Assembly (NCBI RefSeq): GCF_016031655.1
Contig: NZ_JACCHQ010000037.1
Coordinates: forward strand, 1 to 58,891
Source of the DNA: Bradyrhizobium glycinis
GTDB taxonomy: Bacteria > Pseudomonadota > Alphaproteobacteria > Rhizobiales > Xanthobacteraceae
Length of the DNA: 58,891 nucleotides
Reading direction: 5' to 3'
Shown: positions 19,079-26,965 of the stretch, one piece after another
Position numbering within the stretch: the stretch's first letter is position 1
Layout: each line of letters begins with the position of its first letter
Program-made: the position numbers and the translations under genes
Notes under the pieces: model-generated
The model's input: only the letters and a program-made list of their open reading frames with translations
Databases searched by the model: none
Told to the model about the DNA's origin: nothing

Positions 19079-20115
19079 TTATTGCGGCCGAACACCCGGC
19101 TTGCCGACCAGCGGAAATGTGAATTCAATTCCAGCGCGCGCAAACGTGGTCCACAGAGTCAGCAGCATATCGCCGGATGCGGGCGGCGTGTCATTGTACT
19201 CTTCCAGCCGCCTTATGACGGCGCATGAGAGCCCGCTTCTCTCGGCTAACTGCTTCACCGACCAGTTCAACATTCCCGTGCGGCTCGCAACTGCCTCCCG
19301 GTGAGCTTTGATGAACCTTTTTGCTCCCTCGCGAGAATGTCGTAATGCGCGTCGATCCAGACGCCGAGCCATTCCCTTACACCGCCATTGCCGTTGCCGA
19401 GCGGTATGGCCGTGCATCGATGCCAACTGTAGCCTCCATCGGCCTGACGCAACCTGGCCTCCACCTCGTATGGCTGTTCCGTTTCCAGGGAGACTTGCCA
19501 CTCCCTCAGAACGGCTTCGCGTTCCTTGTCATGGAGAAGCTCTGCCCAGCCTGATCCCGGCTCAACATGAGCTACGGATTGGTCTGAGTCGGAAAACGCG
19601 CTGATGTGACCATCACAACTGGCTGGCCATACGAGTCCGCGAAGGACTCGTGCCAGAGCTCTCGAGCGCTCCGTGGCAATGTTGAGATAAGTTTTGCCTT
19701 TCCGTGACATCGGCAGCAAGCCCAAGCATCCATTGAGGCTTGCCGGCCGGGTCCAGCAACGGCTCGGCTCGGGCGCAAATGTTGCGCAAGGTGCCGTTAG
19801 CCGGATGATACGAAATTCGTCCTCGAGCATGCCATAGGCGAGTGAGCGATGATCGAACCAGCGTCCGCGGTCGTCGGGATGAATTCTCCTGTCGATCTCG
19901 GCAGGTGACGGTCCTGTTTGACGCGGGTCCAGTCCGAACAACTCGTAGAATCCACGAGACCATTGCATCTGCCCAGTATCATTGCTCCGCTCCAGGCCGA
20001 TCGACAGCTTTTCTTCGATAAAGGGAAGCATATCGGCGAGGCTGATGCTGTCGTCGAACTCAAGCAATGTGAGCTCCGGATGAGGCGAGCTGCAATTGGC
20101 TACGGATACTTTCAT
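19079..20115 (-). pseudogene. Broken PAS-PAS-HTH regulator
   Basis: Minus-strand text reads, in three switches of frame, as one protein: an N-terminal PAS domain (MQWSRGFYELFGLDPRQTG, RRIHPDDRGRW, EDEFRIIRL), a PAC segment in another frame (NGTLRNICARAEPLLD, WMLGLAADVTERQ), then a second PAS/PAC (EVEARLRQADGGYSWHRCTA, VREWLGVWIDAHYDI) and an XRE-type helix-turn-helix (WSVKQLAERSGLSCAVIRRL) with TGRQLRAAR before it. Breaks lie near 19798, 19700 and 19270. The intact form would be a soluble sensor-regulator. Three separate indels argue for real decay, but base-calling error is not excluded. Confidence 0.7.
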
Positions 20116-20176
20116 GTCTCTCTACAGGTAAAGCACTGCCGTTTTGAGCGCGACAGCTGAATCGGATGTTGACCAA

Positions 20177-21587
20177 CTAGCAGACGGCCACCCGCACATT
20201 ATTCGTCGCGCCTTTAACCCTAAAAGGCAGCCCAAACACCACGACAGCCGGGTCGCTTGGGCGTGGCGAAGCCCTGCTGGTGCGCGGCATTCGTTGCTAT
20301 CCTTGTCATCTCGTCATGGCCTGCGGGATCGCCTGAGACAACGCTGTGCACGCCCCATAGGAGACACATGCGCCTTGCCACGTTCTGATCCGGTGTCAGA
20401 GCAAGTATCGGCACGGGAGGCCGCTTGCGCGCTATTCTGACTGCCGTCGTCCCGCTTGCGGTGAAAGCAATGATCGCCTTGGCACTGATGGCGGCTGCAA
20501 GGTCTGCGCCCGCAGCCGCGACGGCGTGGGGCGGCGTCATGTCTTCGCCCGCTTGCGAGGCCTCGATCAGAGAGCGATAAAGATGATGCTGCTCCGTGCT
20601 CTTGATGATGCGGTCCATCATTACGACCGCTTCGATCGGATAAAGACCGCTAGCTGATTCAGCCGAGAGCATCACCGCGTCTGCACCATCATAGATGGCG
20701 GTGGCGACATCGGAGGCTTCTGCGCGCGTTGGTGTAGGCGCAGCGACCATCGAGTCCAGCATCTGGGTTGCGACGATGACGGGCTTGGCAGCAAGCCGGC
20801 AAGCCCTGACGAGCTCCTTTTGCCGGCCCGGCACCTCTTCAGGAGGGATCTCGACCCCGAGGTCGCCTCGCGCAACCATGATCGCATCTGACAAGTCTAT
20901 GATATCGCCAATCCGATCAAGCGCCATCGGGGTCTCGATCTTGGCAACGAGACCGGCGGCCTCACCGATCAATGCTCGTGCTTCGATAAGGTCCGATGGC
21001 TTCTGAACAAAGGACAATGCAACCCAGTCGACCCCAAGCTCGAGGCCGAATGCAAGATCGGCTCGATCCTTCTTTGTGAGCGGCGAGATATTGAGCAGCG
21101 CGCCTGGCAGGTTGACGCCTTTATGATCACGGATGACGCCGCCGACCACAACGCGTGCCACAATCTGTTCGGAACTGAGCTTTTCCACCAGACGAACGCG
21201 CCCATCATCGATGAGCAGAGCCTGACCGGGATAAGCGGCGGCGAATATTTCTGCATGAGGCAGCGGGATCGACTGCTTCCCGCCTGTCTCTTCGCCGAGC
21301 GTGAAGCAGACGGTCTCCCCTGCCTCGAGCGTAAGCTTGCCTTCATCGAGGCGCCCAATGCGGATCTTCGGGCCCTGCAGATCCTGCAGCACGCCGATCG
21401 GTCGATTGAATTCCCGCTCGAGCGCACGGATCGCGGCGAGCACGCGGGCGTGGTCGTCGAGGGTCCCATGGCTGAAGTTCAGCCTGAAAGTATCAGCTCC
21501 CGAAAGATAAAGCGCACGGAGCTTTTCGGGCGACGCGGTCGCTGGACCAACGGTTGCAACGATCTTGGCGTGGCGTGAGCGTCGCAT
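20177..21587 (-). pseudogene. pyk: Pyruvate kinase with a frameshift near the C-terminus
   Basis: The first 440 residues are a good pyruvate kinase: KIVATVGPATASPEKL, FRLNFSHG, DLQGPKIRIG, the active-site helix FVQKPSDLI, lysine and acid residues in LVAKIETPMALD and MVARGDLGVEI, and VIVATQMLDSM. It should convert PEP and ADP to pyruvate and ATP. The frame then ends early after GFATPKRPGC at 20220, whereas a one-base shift near 20262 restores the family's end (VVVFGLPFRVKGATNNVRV, stop at 20177). A truncated product would lack the final beta strand. It is a second pyruvate kinase in a catabolic cluster, downstream of the FAD oxidoreductase by 143 bases. Confidence 0.8.
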
Positions 21588-21729
21588 GGCGGCCCTGCAG
21601 GTCAGGAGATAAGTCCGGCATCAACGGGATGGGGCGGCTCATAAGGTATGTAAAGCGAGCTGGCCGACGGTGCGCAGTACGCTTTCTGTGTTGTCCGTCC
21701 TTGCTGGACCAAAGGTGAGAACAGTTTTG

Positions 21730-23505
21730 TTACGCACCGGATGCCGCGGCCGCCTGTCTCTGCTGCGCGGATTGTACGATGCTGTTCACCGCACGATAGG
21801 CGAACACGATCGCTGGTCCGATCGTAATGCCTGCTCCAGGGTAGATCCCGCGCATCGGCGAGGTCATGTCGTTGCCGCAGGCATAAAGACCTGCGATCGG
21901 CGCGCCGTTTCCATCCAGGACCCTTCCGCCGGGGTCGGTCGACAGTCCGGTGGCCGTTCCGAGGGTTGCCGGAACAATCGGAAGCGCGATGAATGGCCCG
22001 TTTTTGATAGCGCCAAGGTTCGGGTTTTTCTTTCCGACAGACGGATCTCCCAGGGTTCTGTTGAAAGCCGATTCACCGCGTTTGAAAAGCGGATCGCGTC
22101 CTTCAGCTGCGTGGGCATTATGTTCTTCAACAGTCTTTTCTAGCTCTTTCGGGTCGAGCCCCAATTCCGCCGCAAGCTCCGCAATCGTCCGGCCAATTTC
22201 GATGTAGCCCATGCGGGCATATTTCTTGATGCTCAAGGTCCAGGGCCAGGGGAGCAGGTGTCCCATGCCTCTGAGGCGGACGAATTCCTTGTCGCAGATG
22301 AAATAGAACCGCTTGTCCGCCGGATAGCCGTTGTTGAACATGGCAAGGCAGATGTCATGGTATGAATTGGATTCGTTGACGAAGCGCTTGGCATTTGGCC
22401 CGACCGCGATGACACCTGGACGGCCACGATCAAGCCAGCCGTACGGGACCAACTGCGAGGATCGTCCGTTCCTGAGGATCGAGACGGGTGTCCAGAAGCC
22501 GCTCGATGCAACGTCATTGTCGATCGCAGCTCCGAGCTTGCCTGCGAGTGCAATGCCGTCGCCAGTGACATCGCTGTGGGCCAGCGTATCATTGTGCTGG
22601 TGGGCTCCGCTGAGTTTGGCTCGCAACTCACCGTTCCGCGCGAAGCCACCGCTCGCCAGGATCACTCCGTGAGAGGCGCGGATGCAGAGATCGGCGCCAT
22701 CCCGCTTGACGATTGCGCCAGTGACTCGTCCGCCTTCCCTCGTCAGATCGACCGCTGGGCAGCCTGGCAAAATCTCAACGCCATGTCTGCGCAGGCTCAC
22801 CAATAACCTCGCGATCAGCGCATTGCCCCCACTGAGTTCAGTGCCTCTTCTGTAGCGCAGCCGATCTCTTGCGTAGCGGCTAACGCGGCGCAGGACGTGC
22901 TTGAGCGAGGCAGCCGACTGGAACGGATTGAGGAAGCTTCGGACCTCGCTGGATGAAATCATCATCCCGCCGAGCACGACACGGATGGGATCCCCTATCA
23001 GGTCGAAATCCTGGCCGAGAAGCCGCCCGTCATAAGCTGCGGGGCTCAGCGCCCGGCCCTTGTCGACGCCACCGATCTGGCTGGAATGATAATCGGGAGC
23101 GGAAGCCAGCGTGAATTTGACTTCGGTCCCATTCTCCAGGCTCGCGAGCGCCGTTGGACCATCTTCAAGATAGGCGTCTACGAACTCGGGGCGATAATAG
23201 TTGCCAAGTTCGTGTTGCAGATAGGTCTTAGCTTTAGCGATCGAATCATCAATTTTCGCCGCTCGGGCCTGCAATGAGCATGGAATCCAGATCATGCCAT
23301 TAGAGAGGGCGGTGGTGCCACCGAGCCGGCCAGACTTCTCACATACCGTCACCCGAAGCCCGGCCTTTGCCGCATAAAGCGCCGCGGACAGTCCGGCCGC
23401 GCCGCTGCCGATCACGAGCACGTCCGTCTCCCGATCGGGCATTGGCTTGCTCGCTTTCGAAAAGAAAGCGATATTGCGCTTCAAACCGTTGGTTGGGCTA
23501 TTCAT
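21730..23505 (-). CDS. FAD-dependent oxidoreductase, fumarate reductase/3-ketosteroid dehydrogenase type
   Basis: A 591-residue flavoprotein with a dinucleotide-binding start (DVLVIGSGAAGLSAALYAA), an acidic residue ending the second strand (VTVCEKSGRLGGTTALSNG), and C-terminal FAD contacts (GLYACGNDMTSPMRGIYPGAGITIGP). The family includes fumarate reductases and ketosteroid 1-dehydrogenases, which introduce or reduce carbon-carbon double bonds. The start overlaps the upstream TIM-barrel gene by 8 bases, so it belongs to that operon. I see no signal peptide. The substrate is unknown and probably shared with the two preceding proteins. Confidence 0.88.
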   Translation of the reverse strand: MNSPTNGLKRNIAFFSKASKPMPDRETDVLVIGSGAAGLSAALYAAKAGLRVTVCEKSGRLGGTTALSNGMIWIPCSLQARAAKIDDSIAKAKTYLQHELGNYYRPEFVDAYLEDGPTALASLENGTEVKFTLASAPDYHSSQIGGVDKGRALSPAAYDGRLLGQDFDLIGDPIRVVLGGMMISSSEVRSFLNPFQSAASLKHVLRRVSRYARDRLRYRRGTELSGGNALIARLLVSLRRHGVEILPGCPAVDLTREGGRVTGAIVKRDGADLCIRASHGVILASGGFARNGELRAKLSGAHQHNDTLAHSDVTGDGIALAGKLGAAIDNDVASSGFWTPVSILRNGRSSQLVPYGWLDRGRPGVIAVGPNAKRFVNESNSYHDICLAMFNNGYPADKRFYFICDKEFVRLRGMGHLLPWPWTLSIKKYARMGYIEIGRTIAELAAELGLDPKELEKTVEEHNAHAAEGRDPLFKRGESAFNRTLGDPSVGKKNPNLGAIKNGPFIALPIVPATLGTATGLSTDPGGRVLDGNGAPIAGLYACGNDMTSPMRGIYPGAGITIGPAIVFAYRAVNSIVQSAQQRQAAAASGA

Positions 23506-24367
23506 TGGTGCCTCGGTGCAGGTTCTGCAGGGAATGCTGACGCTTTCGCGGGAGCGGAACGGCTTTGAATTCTTCGGCTGCAGCCTTCACGGCCCGCTCG
23601 ATCGGGATCCGTTCGATGGAGGAGGCGCCAACGAAACCGACACATCCGGTCGATCGATAGACTTCCGAGGTATCCTGGGGCTCAGCAATTGCCCCGCCAT
23701 GGCAGAGAAGGATGACATCTGGCCGGACGGCCTGAGCTGCAGCATTGATCTCGTTGATGCGCCTGATGGCCTCGGCGATCGATTGTCCCTCCTCATGGCC
23801 CACGAGCCCGCCGCGCGTTGCGCCGACATGAGGGACGATGCAGTCGGCTCCCGCGGCAGCCATCGCCTTGGCATCGCTCGGGCTCGCGACATAGGCGAGG
23901 GAGAAGATGTTCTTCTTGCGGGCCGCAGAGATCATCTCGACCTCGCGCTCAAAGCCGAGCCCGACGCGGCCGCGACGCTCGCGCCATTTCTCACCCATCG
24001 TCGAAATGGTCGGGTAATTGATCACGCCCGAGAACCCGGCAGCCCAGAACTTGTCCAGGAGACCATCGAGGTCCAGGCGGAGGGGATCCCAGGCCTCGAC
24101 CCCGCCTATCACAGGAACGGAGGAGGCGACGTTGCGGATCTCGGCCGCGAGCTCGAGCGTGCGCGCATTGGAATCGCCTATTCGGCTCGTCGGCAGCCCC
24201 ATCAGCCGCGACAGGCCGGTGCTGTAGACCACGAGCATGTCGGCGCCACCGAGAGCTGCGCATTTTGCGACGAGGCCGCAACTGCTCGCCGCGGCGAGCA
24301 CTGCCTTTCCAGCCGCAATCTGAGCCGTGATCCTTGCGAGTATTTCGGCCCGATCAAACATCCGCAC
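23498..24367 (-). CDS. PEP-hydrolase-like TIM-barrel protein
   Basis: A 289-residue TIM-barrel protein of the family annotated as phosphoenolpyruvate hydrolase-like, which is related to PEP mutase/isocitrate lyase-type barrels by general fold. Conserved stretches include AASSCGLVAKCAALGGADML, VIGGVEAWDPLRL, GFSGVINYPTIS, GLGFEREVEMISAARKKNIF, GADCIVPHVGATRGG and CVGFVGASSIERIP. The start is GTG at 24367, with AGGAGG 8 bases before it, overlapping the Tm-1-like gene by 14 bases. The barrel domain occurs again in the regulator at 26966, which implies that enzyme and sensor see the same ligand. Confidence 0.85.
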   Translation of the reverse strand: MRMFDRAEILARITAQIAAGKAVLAAASSCGLVAKCAALGGADMLVVYSTGLSRLMGLPTSRIGDSNARTLELAAEIRNVASSVPVIGGVEAWDPLRLDLDGLLDKFWAAGFSGVINYPTISTMGEKWRERRGRVGLGFEREVEMISAARKKNIFSLAYVASPSDAKAMAAAGADCIVPHVGATRGGLVGHEEGQSIAEAIRRINEINAAAQAVRPDVILLCHGGAIAEPQDTSEVYRSTGCVGFVGASSIERIPIERAVKAAAEEFKAVPLPRKRQHSLQNLHRGTNE

Positions 24368-25604
24368 GGGAAGAACCTCCTGGTGTCAATTGTTCGACGA
24401 TCCACGATGCGGCCACCTCCGCAAATTCCGGATCATTGATGTGACAATCGAGGTCACGCGCCATGATCGAGCGCGGCAGATGTCGCCTGACGGCGTCGAG
24501 CCAGGCTCTATCGGCTTCAGGGTTTCGGAAAATGCCGCCGTCCCGGTCATAGTCAGACACACCCTTGGCCGGCCACAGGACGAGGGTGGGCGCTTTTGCT
24601 TGCGAAAGGCGTTCTGCGGTAAGCCTGCCAATGCGCTCATTTTCCGAGACGGTCGTGCGCATGAGCGTCGTGAAGGGGGTATGCGAATAGAACTGGCGCC
24701 CCTTGAACTCGGCCGGCACGCTCGAGGGAGGGCCAAAATTCACCATGTCGACGGCCCCGGGGGCAACAAGCTGCGGGATCATGCGGCGAGAAGCTGCTTT
24801 GAGCCGATCCGGACCTGCACTGGCGGTGCCGCCGACGACTTCGTCAGCAAGCTCCGTTGTGGTCAGATCGAGCACCGCATCGAACTCACCGGCGCAAACG
24901 AGCTGCTCCATCTTCCGGCCTCCAGCGCCATTGGCCGGAAAGACAATCGCGTCGATGCCTGCCTCTGCCAGCCGCGCGGCACAACGATTTGCCGCCCGCG
25001 TCGTGACCCCAAAGGCCGTGATAGCAACCGTCTTCCTCTTCCGTTGATCTTGAGGGGGCACATAGCGCATCGCTGCGATGGCTCGTCCCGCATTGTCCAG
25101 AACACGTTCGGTGAACGCGTTGATTCCGAAGAGATCGACTAGAGTCGGATAGAGGATGATGTCATTGTGCAGGGCGAGTTCGGCAAGCAGGGCTGGCCTC
25201 GCGCTGCTCACCAGCAGCTTCGGGAATCCATACGGCAGATCCGATACAACTTCGCTGAAGACTGCGCTGCCTTTGCCGCCCGCCACACCAACGATCGCGT
25301 CGATCGTGCCCGATCGCAGGAGCTCGTTGACCTCTTCACGCGCGCTTGCAGCGATGTCCCGTAGCAGCTCGGCGGGGGCAGCCACGCGCGCATTGCCGCT
25401 GTCCGGCTCGCCTCTGCCTCGCCTATTTGATGTGCCTACATCGATCGTAAGAGTTTTGCGGCCCGACTGCTCGATGACGTGCGCGAGATAAGCGGTCTCG
25501 CGGCCCTTTGTGTCCAGGGTTGCGACAATCGCGACCATTGCCGCGGGATTTGATGAGTGACCATCCCGGACCGACCTTTGGTCGTCCGCGCAATGGTGAG
25601 ACAC
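24354..25604 (-). CDS. Tm-1-like / UPF0261 ATP-binding-domain protein
   Basis: A 416-residue member of the UPF0261 family, the bacterial relatives of the tomato Tm-1 N-terminal domain. Recognisable parts are VAIVATLDTKGRETAYLAHV at the start, VGVAGGKGSAVFSEVV, FGINAFTERVLDNAGRAIAAM, VAITAFGVTTRAANRC and a late LVLWPAKGVSDYDRDGG. The biochemical role of the family is not established. The GTG start at 25604 has AGGAGGA in front. It is the first gene of the leftward operon and is followed at once by the PEP-hydrolase-like barrel; the two families are commonly adjacent, which suggests one complex or pathway. A strong TTGGGTA tandem element lies 80 bases upstream. Confidence 0.85.
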   Translation of the reverse strand: MSHHCADDQRSVRDGHSSNPAAMVAIVATLDTKGRETAYLAHVIEQSGRKTLTIDVGTSNRRGRGEPDSGNARVAAPAELLRDIAASAREEVNELLRSGTIDAIVGVAGGKGSAVFSEVVSDLPYGFPKLLVSSARPALLAELALHNDIILYPTLVDLFGINAFTERVLDNAGRAIAAMRYVPPQDQRKRKTVAITAFGVTTRAANRCAARLAEAGIDAIVFPANGAGGRKMEQLVCAGEFDAVLDLTTTELADEVVGGTASAGPDRLKAASRRMIPQLVAPGAVDMVNFGPPSSVPAEFKGRQFYSHTPFTTLMRTTVSENERIGRLTAERLSQAKAPTLVLWPAKGVSDYDRDGGIFRNPEADRAWLDAVRRHLPRSIMARDLDCHINDPEFAEVAASWIVEQLTPGGSSRADV

Positions 25605-25684
25605 GATCTTCCTCCTGGGCGTTTCTGGACATTTGGAGGTTTAGATCGGAGTAAAATGGCTCATAACCCCGGAGACCGGCGCGA

Positions 25685-25701
25685 TTGGGTAAAATTGGGT
25701 A
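25685..25701. promoter_or_regulatory. Tandem TTGGGTA-AAA-TTGGGTA element
   Basis: Two exact TTGGGTA heptamers with a 10-base period, one helical turn, placed 81 bases upstream of the Tm-1-like gene that heads the leftward operon. The same arrangement occurs at 26328 and 35825, each just upstream of a transcription unit carrying PEP-hydrolase-like or sugar-transport genes. A protein contacting two successive major grooves on one face of DNA would give this pattern. The regulator is inferred to be the product of 26966-28759. Confidence 0.7.
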
Positions 25702-25989
25702 GGTGCCCAAGCGGCCATAGCAGCAGCCACTCGGCGGAGGGCTCAGGCTTCGATTGATCGCCGAGAGGTCCTCGGCGAGGTAAGAGCTCTCCGGCGCATC
25801 CCTCGAATGGAGCACGCGCAGTGACAATGCTTCCCCGAAAGCCTTGCCGAGATACAGCAGTTCCGAAGCGAGGCGACTGAGTGCCACCGTTTGAGGCTGC
25901 AAGCCGCTTCCCCAGTTGCAAGGAACTTCGGCGAGTGTCAGCGGGCGGAGCTTTGATCATCTGGGCTGCCCGCATGACCGGCGCGCTCA

Positions 25990-26029
25990 GAGGCAAAAAG
26001 ATGCCGCTGCCGGAGTGTCCGGCAGCGGC
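25990..26029 (-). terminator. Strong intrinsic terminator for leftward transcription
   Basis: GCCGCTGCCGGA-GTG-TCCGGCAGCGGC is a perfect 12-bp hairpin (26003-26029). On the minus strand it is followed by ATCTTTTTG, the T-run expected of an intrinsic terminator. It would stop transcripts arriving from the regulator gene at 26966 before they reach the next leftward operon. Confidence 0.75.
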
Positions 26030-26327
26030 GCGAGTCAGGGAGGAAGCAGACGAGCCGGTCTGCTAGCGGATTCGTAGGGCGCAGATAGCTCGCCCGACAA
26101 TTCTTACCCGAGACGCTTCGCGGGCTGTCTTTCAGAACGAGCGGAGCTCGCTTGGTGCTCTTCAGCAACAAGAGAGAGCCCGCTCGAGCAGACAGGAGCA
26201 CAAAGCGCCGCCATCCATCGCCGAACTTGGCCGTTAGGCCAAAGAGAGAGGACGTTGCTCCGATAACGATTGGCAAGGCTGATCTAGACCTGGTTGAAAC
26301 CGCGTGTAAGATCGGCGAACGTTTCAA

Positions 26328-26344
26328 TTGGGTAGGATTGGGTA
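26328..26344. promoter_or_regulatory. Tandem TTGGGTA-GGA-TTGGGTA element
   Basis: A second exact copy of the 7+3+7 element, here 67 bases upstream of the ATG at 26412. In the two other strong sites the plus-strand element precedes a minus-strand gene, so the element's orientation relative to the gene differs here, as is common for activator or repressor sites that work in both directions. Confidence 0.7.
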
Positions 26345-26411
26345 AGGCCGTGAGAGCGAATGTCGTTGGCAGGCTTGCAGCAAGTCTCCCCTTGCCTCGC
26401 GGTGATCAGAT

Positions 26412-26961
26412 AATGATCTATGCGCCGTCACTACGGGCCCTTCCGCAGAATGCCATGCTCGTTATGGCCACGCTTCCTGTCATTGACTGGAACGACTGCC
26501 TCTTGCGAGATCTGCAAGGGAAACCCAAAAGACTCGGTTCATGTTATGCGGCGATCGTCATGATCGACCCGTTTGCCTGCTGGGAAGATCTGGCAGATCT
26601 ATTACAGGATGCAAAAGTGACCGGGGTTACGAACTTCCCGTCTGCCTCGATGATTGAACGGACACCGGCAGGCGTGCCGCTCGATAGCGGGCAGGAGCTC
26701 GAGCTTCGGCGTATGGAGTGGTTTGCAAGCCGCGGGTTCAAAGTTCTGTTCGTCGCGCCGGACGAGGCGAAGATGAGTGTGGCAGAGCAACGACTGGGCT
26801 CGCAGCTGGATGGGTTTGTCCATCTGCGCTCTGAGGCGCTTGCGCTGTCGATTGGATCGGACATCGGGCTCGTCAGCTTCGGCTTTCATGGATCGTCGTC
26901 CCTGCCGAAGTTCTCTCTGGAGCACACGGCCAGGCCCAGGCAGCCGCTCCGACAGGCATGA
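26412..26961 (+). CDS. Stand-alone, divergent PEP-hydrolase-like TIM-barrel protein
   Basis: About 182 residues from the ATG at 26412; the frame is open upstream to 26152, but that part is arginine-rich and runs through the TTGGGTA element, so I prefer the later start. The fragment CYAAIVMIDPFACWEDL, VTGVTNFPSASMIE, GQELELRRMEWFASRGFKVL and LVSFGFHGSSS follows the barrel family's strands 3-8, but the N-terminal strands seem missing and the family's glycine-rich loops are altered. It may be a regulatory or ligand-binding partial barrel rather than an enzyme. It converges with the regulator gene, ending 4 bases from it. Confidence 0.6.
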
Positions 26962-26965
26962 GACC

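Larger units (their letters stand above)
25605..26327. other. Divergent regulatory region between two TIM-barrel transcription units
   Basis: No convincing gene. It contains the TTGGGTA element at 25685 (for the leftward operon), a strong minus-strand terminator at 25990-26029, and ends at the element at 26328 (for the rightward barrel gene). Open frames across 25660-26150 are rich in arginine and serine and lack motifs. Confidence 0.5.

Noticed and set aside
25685..25701. TTGGGTA pair considered as a sigma-54 (-24/-12) promoter
   Set aside because: The second half has GG where GC is required, no conserved TGGCAC/TTGC core is present, and the linked regulator lacks the sigma-54 contact loop.
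25423..25996. Minus-strand frames upstream of the Tm-1-like gene
   Set aside because: They run through the regulatory element, lack motifs and are replaced by a well-supported GTG start with a strong ribosome site at 25604.
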